Shown: positions 25,541 to 36,600 of the stretch, piece after piece | How the letters are laid out: the number at the start of each line of letters is the position of its first letter | How positions within the stretch are numbered: the stretch's first letter is position 1 | Program-made: the position numbers and the translations under genes | Assembly (NCBI GenBank): GCA_037127255.1 | Contig: JBANSL010000009.1 | Coordinates: 30,543,475-30,607,474 of the forward strand | Length of the DNA: 64,000 bases | From: Persicaria tinctoria | Lineage: Eukaryota; Streptophyta; Magnoliopsida; Caryophyllales; Polygonaceae | Reading direction: 5' to 3' | Notes under the pieces: model-generated | The model's database searches: none | What the model saw: the letters and a program-made list of their open reading frames with translations, nothing else | What the model was told of the DNA's origin: nothing

Positions 25541-25590
25541 ATTGGGGTTTTTCTTTATAACTCGTCTATTACTCCTATCGATTTTTTTTT

Positions 25591-25870
25591 TGTAAATGGT
25601 CAAAATTCGGGAAATAATTAGGGAAGTAGCCAATATCTCAAAGATTTTAGTGATTTAACCAAAACAAACAACGACTTTACCCAAGGTATTTTAAAAAAAT
25701 ATTGAAAAATATAAGTCGCTGTTATAAACAGCGACTTATGTGTATTTCGTTTTTTTTTTGGGTTTAAATTTATTAACAATAACAAAAATGAAAAAAAAAA
25801 CATTTTTGGGAAGAGTCGATGTTTGTAACAACGACTCTCCCTTTTTTATTTTTATTTTTTAAAGTACATT
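25591..25870 (+). repeat. MULE left TIR with internal hairpin motifs
   Basis: This is the inverted partner of 31040-31376. It contains near-perfect small palindromes built from GTCGCTGTT and AACAGCGAC, at 25712-25740 and 25811-25838, plus an unpaired ACGACTTTACCC at about 25666. Confidence 0.85.
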
Positions 25871-27211
25871 CATTTAAAGCAATGGAAAAGAACATAAAAA
25901 ATAAAAAACCTCTGGGTCAGTCTCTCACCCCTCTTATTCCACAAAAAACAAACCCCCCTCCCCCGTCTATTTAACCCTAATCCTATGAAGCCGAAACCGC
26001 CATCGACGAACACCTCTAACCTTCAATTTTCGAAAGTTCGATTAGTCACCTCCATTCTCTCGTTGCAATTAACACCCACAACCCTCCAATTACCCAGACT
26101 GGTCCCAAATCCGATTGGAAACCGACGCCGCCATGAGGTGGAGACCGCCGTCGTTTGGAGTTGGAAACCGCCGTCAGAGTTGCCATTGAAGAGGGCCCGC
26201 CAAGAGCATTCCAGAAGGCGACAATAGCGACCTTGACCCCACAACACCCTGACAATCCCGATAAAAAGGTAAGTGGCGAAATCTTAATTTTGTATGTTGT
26301 TGGGAAAATATTACAATCGAAAAACATAGTTGTAGAATTGATTTATTTTTATAATCAATTGTATAATTGATATGTATGGGAAAATCTTGAATTTTTAAGT
26401 ATTATATAGTTGTAACTAATATATAATTTCATGTGGTGAGAAAAAATGTAGTCGTGAATTTTGTATGGAAATGATGAAATTATGTAGTTGTTGAAAGATT
26501 ATATGAAATAATTTTGTATGATAAATAATGTTATATGAAAATGTTTGAAAAAAATTCGGGGACACAATTTTTATATGATCCGAATAATTAGGAAAATTAA
26601 TTTATATCAAAATGTGGGAATGTTGCAAAGTTAGAATTCTTATTTGAAAGTTTAATTACAGTGAAAAATGCTATGCTTTGAAGTTATGTATTTATTTTCG
26701 ATTGTTAGATATGCATCATTTTGTCGTCATATATAGATATGTGAAAATGTTGGAATTTTATGATGTTTACAATGGTTATATGATATATTGGAAATATAAA
26801 TTAAAGATTATAGAATTCTAGGATTAGTATACTAAAATGGGACAAAAATTGTATATGATCCGAATAATTTGGAAAATAAATTTATATGAAATGGTGGAAT
26901 TTTAGATTAAGAAAATTAGAAATCTAATTTGAAATTTTAGAAGACAAAATTAAGGATGAATTTTTTTTTTTTTGCTATATGATCGATCATGTTGTGAAGT
27001 TGTCATTTTAGATTTGTTATATTAATGAGTAGAAGTGACAAATGATTTATATAGTACATTCTACACAAAAACTAGGGACAATTAATAATTATTAAAAAAA
27101 ATTAGGGAAATTAGGATAATTTGCAATAGTAGAAGTGAAAAATGATTTATATATATAGTACATATATGGATTATTATTTATTAACAAGACATAATACATG
27201 TACATATAGAT

Positions 27212-30200
27212 ATGGACAACAACGGACAATATATACCGTATGTCGGTAAGGGGGGGGGGGGTTCACCGGTCTCTTGCCGGCATTGAACATGAGATTCAAA
27301 CTAGCTAGCACACCTCATTCGACTATGACGGAGTCTCAGATCGGTGAAGATGTTCGAGCTGATGCATTTGAGATCGACCATGAAGACGATTTGGATCAAG
27401 AAGAGGAGGGCACTGGCGATTCGGAGGGTGAAGATGTCGAATTGACAAGGGAGAAGGCCAGTGAGATTATCATGAAAGCAGCTGCGGGTATAACTCCATC
27501 TTGGAACGATGGGCACGATCCCATGCCCCAAGAGCTGGACACAAGGACAATATGTGACCCGTCAACCACTTTCAAGTGCGGAATGGAATTTGAGAAGGGG
27601 TTGTTCTTCAACAGCATAAAAGAGTTGGTATACCAGATGAAAGTGTACTCCATCTCCAACAAAAAATCGTTTCGGGTTGTGAAGCACAATACTGAGAGGT
27701 ATGCAGCAGTATGTAATCGAGCTGCTTCAAGTGGATGTACATGGAAACTGACGACGAGGCATGTTGTTGATGGCCTTGTAACACCTCCTTTTATATCCAA
27801 GGAAATGCTACATCGTCAGTAAATACACGGACTTTAATATCTTTGTATTCACCTTAGGCTTATAGAGACATGTAACCATGCTCCCATAGACAAGATGATA
27901 ATAAAGCAAATAACAAAATAATATTTAGCGGAAGACTTGAAAATGTTATAATTGAAAATAAACCGTTAAAAGTATCTCATAAACCACTAAAATAATCCTT
28001 AAATTCCAACTTAGAAATATAAGAGTAAACAAAGTTTTAAAATGCAACCAAATTTTTATTAGTGATAGTCCGTCTCCTTGTCCAGCTCCAGCTCCTCTGC
28101 TCTTACTAGGCCTGTGGAATATGGTCTGGTGTTTCGTGATTACGAAGAACACCAGCCATCCAATAAATAGGATGGTTAGTACATTTAAGACTAGCAAGCG
28201 ATAAGAAAAATGTTCAAACTTTAACTAAAACCAGTGACCCTGAAACGGTATGATAATAGTTAAGGGAAAATTAAGAGTATTTAATGTGGAAATCTGATAA
28301 TAGAATAAAAATGACACATGACTCAAATGATCACGGAAATCGATTAAGAATACGATATAGGAATTATACTCGAATAGCATGAAGTATAATATGCGTATAA
28401 TTGATCACCTTACATAACACAATATACTATAACAATAATAGCGATTAGCGATACTAATAATAATATAACACGTGATACCGATCAGGTCTTTAATAGAGGA
28501 CTGCGACCTACAACACTAAGGAAGCTTACCATCCCGCGATGAATGCATTCCGAAATGGGTCGTTTCATGAAACCTTTATAGGGTAAGGCTTAACGAACCT
28601 CAACCTGCAAGTTAGTCTGAACTAAAAAAAACTCGCATTGACTAAAAGTCAACTCGCACCATAAAGTGCGCATATTCAATTATATCATAATTTAGTCGCT
28701 TTAATTTACACCAGGTGATCATGAACACGATATTAACAACAAAAGACAAGCATGGATATTTCAAAGGTCTTAATATCGCATGTAAAATAATTTGCATGAA
28801 AGAACCGAGCAGAAATTCATGCAATTAGGAATATGGGCGTATTTACTCTAACTCATAAATTATACACATACATATTATATTTATAATTTCCCATTGATAT
28901 ACTCATGCCAATTTAGAATGAAAATTATAAATCACATCAAGCAGGCAGATATGTAATCTATTGAAACCGGCACGGAAATTGGCCACAGGGCCGCATTCGA
29001 CACGATAGAAATAAAAGGCACCATAAACTGGAGCGCTGGCAACACGCAGGAGGAATGAGGCAAGGCTGAATGCAGGTGTGTGAGGAAATTGGAAAACCTA
29101 ACCTCTACTTAAGAGGGGGATTAGCGCGTGTGAGGAAATGATATGGTGGAGGGGATCTGAAAACCAACAAACTGATAAGATCGCGAGATTTGCCGGAGAT
29201 GGTTGTTTGCGGCTCAATTCAAATGTGATCCATATCTTCTTGTTGAACCGACATCGTCACTTGCTTTGGTATTTTACTCCATTTAATTACCATTGCTCAT
29301 TTACCCCTCTTTATAATATATAACCATTTTGACAGAAAGAAATATTACTTTACTAAATTACTATTTAATTTAATTGCATAAATTAAATAATAAGGATGAT
29401 TAGAGTTTGCATATAATTAAATAAATTCCTTTTATTCCACTTTTAGAATAATACAATTATTCTAACTTATATTATATGCTCTTTGTGAAATAAATAGGTT
29501 GCTCCTATTTTTTCCATAATATAATATAATGTACTAGAATTTATTTATTTATATAAAATGAAATATCCAAAGAATACTTTGGAGTATTTCGGGCCTTGGG
29601 TTATGGATGATAGTATCATACGCAGGTCATCACGATGATACATGTGCGGAGGATGTGATGGCTATGGATAATCGCATTATCATTTCTGTCGTGAGATTAT
29701 CCCACTCATTCGTGTTGACAGAACACTGCGACCAAATGTCATCATAGAGATCATCAATTTGAAGTACGATGTGTTGGTATCGTACTTCAGGGCATGGGAT
29801 GAAAAGCAGCGTGCAATCGCGAACATTTATGGGGTATGGGAGCAATCATATCCCGACTTGCCAAGTTTTTTGGAAGCAATAGTCATTAGCAACCCAGGGT
29901 CGGTATATGAGCTCTCATCAATACCGGAGGCAACTGGGCATTCGCGTATTCCATCGTGTTTTCTGGGCATTCGGGTATTTTTCGCAATCTACCCCGCACC
30001 AGACCCATCGATCGGGAGATGGAAGCCAATCTGGATATGCTAGACCTTCAAGATTCGAGTCGGCCCCAGGATATGCTGAGTGGTCAGGGTATGGTCCAAC
30101 GGCGGGATCTACTGGCCATGTGCACCCATCTATATATGCTCACCCTTCGAGTGCTGGGTTCGCATCGTCGTTCGGGTGTACACCTCCATCAGCTTCGGAG

Positions 30201-30594
30201 TACATTCCTTCTTCACTCTCCCAGTGGGCCGAACAGACATTTTATACCTCCTACTGGTGTGCACCACCGCATATGCCAGCGGATGTTGGCCCTTCATTTG
30301 ATGCGAGCTCCTCATTTACAGCGATGTTGTCGATGCCGTTACAGTCTATGGTTCCAATTCCGCCCTCTACTTCAATTGGCAATCAGAATGTACAAGAATC
30401 TCCCGCCCTACTGCATACGACCCCGACAACCCGCCTTCCCGCCTACATTAGCCAAGGAGGTGGTGTTGGAGGAGAACATCCAGCAAGAGGGTAACTCAGA
30501 GGACCATACAGACGAGGAGAGTGGAGATGACGATGAGGGGGATGACGATGACAGTGAGGAGGAGGATCATCTACAACATAGTAGCCGTAGGTGA
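27212..30594 (+). pseudogene. MULE transposase remnant (N-terminal MuDR domain and C-terminal tail, DDE core deleted)
   Basis: A start at 27212 (MDNNGQYIPYVG) runs into a 12-base G-run at 27250-27261, which breaks the frame. The main frame resumes at about 27274 with an acidic region, then the MuDR N-terminal domain: FKCGMEFEKGLFFNSIKEL..KSFRVVKHNTERYAAVCN..CTWKLTTRH. An insertion splits the text after HVVDGL (27778) and it continues at 29592 with GLWMIVSYAGHHDDTC. After another frame change near 29690 come YDVLVSYFRAWDEKQRAIANIYG and IPEATG. The text then passes from HRVFWAFGYF near 29960 directly to an S/P/G-rich tail and an acidic end (EESGDDDEGDDDDSEEED). The DDE catalytic domain and the zinc finger are therefore missing. 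Confidence 0.88.
27777..29591. mobile_element. 1.8-kb LTR-like insertion inside the MULE transposase
   Basis: GGCCTTG occurs at 27772-27778 and again at 29592-29598. Removing the DNA between restores a continuous MULE reading frame across D-G-L-G-L-W, which proves an insertion. The inserted DNA starts TGTAACACC, a typical LTR start. If its left end is that TG, the target duplication is the 5-base GGCCT and the right end reads TTTCG, so the usual CA would have mutated to CG. No coding region is visible, so a solo LTR is the best reading; another class with a 7-base duplication is possible. Confidence 0.75.
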
Positions 30595-31039
30595 TATGAT
30601 TATTTTAGTATTATGGTTTGGATATTATTAGTGTCACTAAGTTCTGGTTTGGATTTTCAGTTACTTAGACATCTGTATCTATAATTTGCAGTAGAACAAT
30701 AATACCATCTTTATCCATAATTTGCAATCTACAACTAACATCTGGTTAACATTGAACTTACTTTTTCAATCGAACAATAATATCAACTTTCCCATGTTTT
30801 TTGGATTTACTAAACTTCTTCGAATACCAACTTTCTCTTTTTCTGTGGATTTTCTAAAATTCTTACAACATAAACAATATGAATAATTAGCATAATCATA
30901 GACGATTAAAAATTTTCTAAAATTCTATCAATTTTCATAATATCGATGTCGTAGCTTCTCAGCGTCCGGGTGTAGGCGGGCAGGGTCCGGGTGCAGAAGC
31001 GCAAGGGAATCTTTGCAGTGAGTTTTGACCAATCCTATA

Positions 31040-31376
31040 GTCGTTGTTTGTAACGACTCTAGTTTTTTTTTTCAGTTACGAAAAGGTCCATTTTTTAAAA
31101 ATACTGTAAAAAATAAATAAAAAAAAGGATAAAAATGTATTTTTTTTCATTTTTGTTATTGTTAATAAATTTAAACCCAAAAATTAAAAAAAATTAAAAA
31201 ATACACATAAGTCGCTGTTTATAACAACGACTTATATTTTTTAATATTTTTTTAAAAAAAACCTTGGGTAAAGTCGCTGTTTGTAACATCAACTTTACCC
31301 TGTTTTGGCGAAATCGCTAAAATATTTGAGATATTGGCTACTTTCCTAATTATTTCCCGAATTTTGGCCATTTACA
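31040..31376 (-). repeat. MULE right TIR with internal hairpin motifs
   Basis: This is the inverted partner of 25591-25870. Its palindromic motifs are at about 31036-31062, 31206-31233 and 31271-31306, each of the form AGTCGYTGTTTRTAAC..GACT. The outer edge is at the A-run following TTTACA. Confidence 0.85.
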
Positions 31377-31689
31377 AAAAAAAAAATCTCTATTATCTAC
31401 TAATCTATCTATTACTAGGTCCCGACCAAAAAAATCTATCTATTACTAGGTGGCCGATGGTGTCGCCACTTTTGTTGTTTGACATTGGTTCTTAGTCTAC
31501 GTTATTCTCAACATGTTTGGATTTGGTTCGCTTGTTTGCCTGAAATTGTATGCCTATCACCGGTGTATTGCACTTTTTTTTCCTTGCGTTGTATGTTTTG
31601 ACGGTTCACTGTCTGCCGATTTTGTCGACCAAGTCTCAGGTCTATCTGGTCTCGACAAAGGGAAAATATTGATGAGCAAGAAGGAGGAT

Positions 31690-31939
31690 GTGAGACGGGG
31701 GTAGCCGTTGAAGGCGACGGAGCGGAGGGCATTGGAGACGGCGTCCTCAGGAATAAGGGTGGTGCGGAAGCAGGGAAGGAGGAAGGATCGCCATGGGCGA
31801 TAAGAATGACATTGCGTTCGTCTTCGGGGTTGAGGTTGGACTGAAGTTCGTCCACAACAGATCTGATTGTCACCGATGAAGTTGTTCGTAGCTCCTCGTT
31901 GCACGTAATCCGCCATTGCTGCAACTCATTGCTTCCCAT
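31690..31939 (-). pseudogene. Truncated aminotransferase exon 1 (tandem-duplicate relic)
   Basis: The minus-strand start MGSNELQQWRITCNEE is followed by VTIRSVVDELQSNLNPEDE and HGDPSSFP, and in another frame by RTTLIPEDAVSNALRSVAFNGY. This matches exon 1 of the intact aminotransferase at 37209-37477 ([39 protein letters not shown]). Against that exon one C is missing near 31771, shifting the frame. Similarity ends at the NGY codons, before the exon's end. No further exons are found. The residue differences show this is an old duplicate, not a copy-paste artefact. Confidence 0.9.
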
Positions 31940-32404
31940 CTCATGTGTATCCCTGCGAGTTGAAGGTGTGAAATGTGGAGTTAGTTGAAGACAAATCGTG
32001 TGGTGAATATGATTTCAAAACATCATCGACTCATCCGATGATTGCGACCCTCGGTGGAAGGCCACATTGAAGTCGATTACACGTTTCGAGTTTGATCACA
32101 CTCACTTTGACTTCGATTATCCCTTTTTGAATTCTATGATTCGTGACGAGGTTCGATTCGAGTTCGGTTTGTTTAGAGTTGAAAAAAAAGTCTCACGTCG
32201 AAAGTTATACATGTGCACTGTTATCCCTTCCAGATTCTAATGGACGGAAAAGGATCCGAATTGACATCAATTATCCATTTCAAGTTCAATTACCCGTTTT
32301 GGATCTTATTTGAGCTTGCGTTTGATTATCCATTTGAGTTGATTACCCAATTTCGGAGTTCGATTCTCGTTACCTTGGAAATAGACTCCTCCGAGGCCGT
32401 TATT

Positions 32405-32511
32405 GAAAGCATTTATGTTACAAACTCCATTTGAGCTACATTGATTTGGAGCATCGATAGATGCACAGACCACACTGAAGTTGTGCTTGAATGCGAAACA
32501 AAGCAAACAAC
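32405..32511 (+). repeat. Left copy of a 107-bp direct repeat flanking the foldback element
   Basis: From GAAAGCATTTATGTTACAA to GCAAACAAC this matches 33505-33613 with few substitutions. The two copies would be an ordinary tandem duplication if the foldback element between them were removed. Confidence 0.9.
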
Positions 32512-33492
32512 GAATTTTTTTTCTAAATATTCACTAAAAAATAAAAAAATTACAAAAAAATTCACAATTTTAAACTATTTACGAAAATATTCATTTTCGT
32601 CAGATCGGACAGAAAAACGCGATCTCAGGCCGCGTTTTATTCGGAAGGTAAAAAATCTGAAATTGGTGAAAATGGTAAAAAAAAAAAGGTCACAAAGAGA
32701 AGCGGTCTGAGACCGCGTCTCTTTGTAGGAAGGGGCGGAGGGAGAGAGAGGAAAGGTCCGGAGGAGAGAGGAAGGGGCGGAGGAGAGAGGAGGCCGAGCG
32801 GGTGAGGGCACTGGGAGGAGGAAGACGGAGATCGGCCGAGCGAGTGAGGGCACTGGGAGGAGGAAGACGGAGATCTGAGGGAGAGTGTTCGAGTGGGGCT
32901 CGTCTGCGTCGATTCGGATCCGGGCACCGCTCGTTTGCGCCGATTGGATCCAGGCGCCATCGTCGTCGAAGGCTTGTTGCCAGGCTCCGTCCCTTCCTCT
33001 CTCCTTCGGCCCTCACCCATATATGCTGCCAGGCGCCATTCGGATCCAGGAGCCGCCGTCGCAGAGGGGCTCGTCTGCGCCGCTCCTCCTCTTCCCAATG
33101 CCCTCACCTGCTCGACCTCCTCTCTCCTCCGGCCCTTTCCTCTCTCTCCCTTCGCCCCTTCCTCTCTCCTCCGCCTACCGCCGACCCTTTCCTCTCCCTC
33201 CCTCCGCCCCTCCCTCTCTCCTCCGCCTCCCTCCGGCAATCCGGCCCTTCCGTCTCTCCCACTTTCCAGTCTTTCCCCCAATTTTTCATGAAAAAAAAAA
33301 TTAAAAATAAACAAGACTTTTTTTACCCCTTTTCACCAATTTCATATTTTTTACCTTTCGAATAAAACGCGGTATGAGACCGCGTTTTTTCTGTCCGATC
33401 TGACAAAAATGAATATTTTCGTAAATAGTTTTAAAATGTGAATATTTTTGTAATTTTTTATTTTTTAGTGAATATTTAGAAAAAAAAATTTT
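32512..33492. mobile_element. Foldback (long-TIR, MULE-like) element with 9-bp target duplication
   Basis: The ends are inverted copies of each other (AATTTTTTTTCTAAATATTC inward), with TIRs of at least 190 bases including ACGCGGTCTCAGACCGCGT-like internal palindromes near 32617-32640, 32702-32722 and 33366-33388. Inside, the left arm is GA-rich and the right arm CT-rich (about 32725-32885 against 33095-33260), so nearly the whole 981 bases can fold back. A direct tandem of about 40 bases with GAGGGCACTGGGAGGAGGAA occurs at about 32803-32875. GCAAACAAC at 32503-32511 and 33493-33501 is a 9-base target duplication, as for MULEs. No coding content is credible. Confidence 0.88.
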
Positions 33493-33504
33493 GCAAACAA
33501 CAAC

Positions 33505-33613
33505 GAAAGCATTTATGTTACAACCTCCATTTGAGCTACACTGATTTGGAGCATCGATAGATGCACAAACCACACTGAAGTTGTGCTCGAATGCGAAACA
33601 AAGCAAACAACAA
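33505..33613 (+). repeat. Right copy of the 107-bp direct repeat
   Basis: Partner of 32405-32511, lying just downstream of the aminotransferase stop codon, possibly within its 3' UTR. Confidence 0.9.
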
Positions 33614-33697
33614 CGAAAGGGGTTTGACATCTAACACCGAAGTTGTCAGTCATCGATCCCCATTGAGTCCAGATCCATGTCGTGAGAGAAGAGGTGT

Positions 33698-36600
33698 TCA
33701 TTGCTTCTTTGCGTGCCTTTGGCAGAATGCTTTGATTCTTTCAAACGCTTCTTCGAGCAGGGCTGGTTCGACCGCAAAGGTTACTCGAAGCCAATTCTTC
33801 AACCCCACGGCCACACCTACCAAGACCAAAACCCAAAAGTTCTTGTGAAAGGTGTATTGACAATTTGACACACAATACAGTCGAGCAGGGATGGTTTCGC
33901 TGGATAATATAACAAAGCCGAAAAGTGAGGTTATATTTTGTGAGTTGTTACCGGGTAGGATTATCACAGACTCCTCCTTGGCGAGCTTTTTGCAGAAGTC
34001 GATATCATCTTTGATGCCATCCAACATAGAAAGGTCTAGCTTAACCTGTAAGAAAGTGCGATGTGCAGATTATGTTTATCTTGAACGTTGTTCTCTCTAC
34101 AGACGCTGATTCATGTAAAAATCTTATTCACTAACCATAACAAACATTCCGCCTTGAGGCTTGAATGGGGAGGTAATGCAAGGAATCTCCTGTACTTTTG
34201 CACAACAGGTGTCCACATCTTTACGCAGTACATCAATGATTCTTGAGAAGAACTCATCTTTCGTCTTCTCAATCAGTTGAGGGATCGCCGCCTGGGGAAG
34301 TATAGATTTATTATTAGATTAGAATGGATAACCAAAAGCCTCATTTTATCAAGGGATGTACTAAAAAAATATTACATCCGAATGTAAGCGTGTATAAGAT
34401 AACACCAGGGGTACAAAAGGAAGCCCCAACATGGCTAACCCCTTTTTGGGTAGTGACTTTTGTGTGTAAAACAATCCAAAAAGTAGCCAAGGACAAATAG
34501 AAAATTAGGGCTACAGATTGCATCATTGGGTTTATAGAACAAATAAGTAGCATAAATAAACCCCAATATTCTTTAAATGATAACCCATGCTCCGAATAAT
34601 CTATAAAGAGAAAAAGGCGGTAAGCCCATAAAAAACATCCAAGATTTCAGTAACAGTCCATAAGAAACTTTCAAGTTCAAACCCTTTGTTAGGTTCCGAA
34701 AAGAGCAAGCCCCTTTCAAGTAAGGGTGGAAATCAAGTGTAGGTGGAGCTTTCTACCTATTCATTCATCAAGAAGAACCAAAATGCTCAATTTATCACAT
34801 GTACGTCCAATCCAAGTAAAGTCATTGCAAAACATTTCATGACTATATACTTGGAAATTGTGCTCGCCGGTCAATTCTGAATCAAGTTGAGCCCAAACAT
34901 GTGTTTTAAAAGAATATTTGTCAACACTGACCTGAATGAAGGTTGGAGGATCGGAGGAAATATTGAGGTAGCCCTGAATGCACCCGGTAAGCTGAAAAAA
35001 AAAACGATATATCAGAGATACAACACATCACTGTGGTTAATGTTTAGTCCTTTAAAAATGAGGGGGAAAATTCCATGTATTCTGCAAACTACAGAATGAT
35101 TCAGTGTAGTTCTTCAATATGCTGCAAAATAACATCATGAATGAAGAAAAACTCACATAGTCATGCGGGATATATACTTGGATCAAAACGGATAACCAAT
35201 AGCCTCTTTTTCTCAAGTAAAGTGATGTACTAAAAAAACATCTAAATGTAAAACTATGTAGATGCCAACACCCAGGCTACAAAAGGAAGCCGGCCCAAAC
35301 AAGCCTAACGCCTTTTTGGGTGGGGATGTTTGTGAATAAAACAACCAAAAAAGTAGCAAATGGTAAACAGAAAATTAGGGCTACAGATTCCATCAATGGA
35401 ATTTAATTTATAGAGCATACTAAGAGCATTATTCATCGCTAGTATGATAAATGGTGTGTTAGGCACCGATGCTCTAATATGATAAATGATTGTGCTCACT
35501 TCTAATTTTCCACACTAAGCCTAACTTATTCCAAATGTAATGTTAGTTTTATTCTTCTTACGGCCTTAAGGGCATAGGATAAGAACCAATTTGGAAAAGA
35601 TTCCCTACTAAAAACAAGTGAATCCTAAGAATCTAAATTAAAATTTGGCTAATGCACTTTAATTAAGGAGATATTTTTTCTAAAACGAGAATCCTATCAT
35701 AAGCCCTTTAGAAAAACCATTCTTCTTGCAATAAAGATTAATGTCAGTTCAAAGATGGCTAACCCCATATTTCTTCAATATGCCATTTGGATCAGTCGTC
35801 ACAAGCCAACCAAGTCTCCAGCCAGGAACAATCCATCGCTTTGAAATGGAACCAAGGGTAAGAACAGGAGCAATAGATCCAAAAGTACCCATCCGAATAA
35901 ATGGGTTGCTCCCAAATGTAAGATGGTCATACACTTCGTCTGCAATTACAAGGATCCCAAGCTTTCTTGCAGTTTCTGCCACCTAAATTATGCAGATAAC
36001 AACACTCTGTAAAAAACACATTCAGAAAAAAGGGCCCAAAAGGATCAAGAAATTTTGATCAGAAAAGTTTTCCCTCTTTCTGATTAAGCAAACCTTTTGG
36101 AGATGCTCATAAGTGTAGACATTCCCACAAGGATTGCCGGGGTTTATAATGACCATTGCTACAGTGTTCTTATCAGCAAGGGCTTCAACAGCATCGAGGT
36201 CAACCTCCCATCCTTTTTCAGGAACAAGGTCAAAATGGCGAACTTCAAGCTTGCAATAATCAGCCCGAGATTCATAGTATGGAAAACCCGGCCTCGGCAA
36301 CAAGATGTTGGCACCAGGACTGCTAAGAGCTGTAAGTGCAACTTCTACTGCCTGGTTGCACCCAAGGGTGAGATGAACATCATCTGGCGAAAGCTTATAT
36401 GGAAGATCACGAGAAAGATACTCAGCAACAGCCCTGCCATGAAATTAAAAAGGTCATATTAAAGCAAAAAGAATCACACCAACCCACCTTTAATACAGTC
36501 AATTAGATCCACACTTGACCACTCATTATCTTGTCTCCATTAGCCTAAATCACTAACTCTAAAAATCATCAGTGTGTGTAGCTAAAAGAACATAGTAAAC

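Larger units (their letters stand above)
18271..25556 (-). mobile_element. LINE retrotransposon with 16-bp target-site duplications
   Basis: A 16-base direct repeat, ATTGGGGTTTTTCTTT, stands at 18271-18286 and 25541-25556. Between these lies a complete minus-strand LINE layout: a long poly(A) tail (T-run on plus at about 18287-18305), RNase H, zinc-finger and reverse transcriptase remnants, an endonuclease, a spacer, a gag-like ORF1, and a 5' leader up to 25540. This is the plant L1 arrangement with DUF4283-type ORF1 and C-terminal RNase H. The 5' end looks full-length because the target duplication adjoins the leader. The element is dead: ORF1 has a frame change, ORF2 has several stops or shifts, and the reverse transcriptase core is missing. 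It inserted just upstream of RPN1. Confidence 0.93.
25581..31386. mobile_element. Mutator-like element (MULE) with long TIRs and a defective transposase
   Basis: About 25591-25870 and the reverse complement of about 31040-31376 match over roughly 300 bases. Both are bounded outward by TGTAAATGGYCAAAATTCGG-like ends and T or A runs. Between the TIRs are a leader with a possible intron donor near 26270, a MULE transposase remnant in + orientation, and a nested LTR-like insertion. Target duplications were not resolved. The flanks share CTATTA words, but not a clean 9-mer. The element lacks the catalytic core and so is non-autonomous. Confidence 0.88.

Noticed and set aside
32637..33365. Several open frames of 100-225 codons on both strands, rich in R, S, P and L
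   Set aside because: All lie in the GA-rich and CT-rich arms of the foldback element, where purine and pyrimidine runs lack stop codons.
34132..36433. Minus-strand short open frames extending past exon edges in the aminotransferase gene
   Set aside because: They simply read from exons into introns; GT/AG boundaries and family alignment define the exons better.
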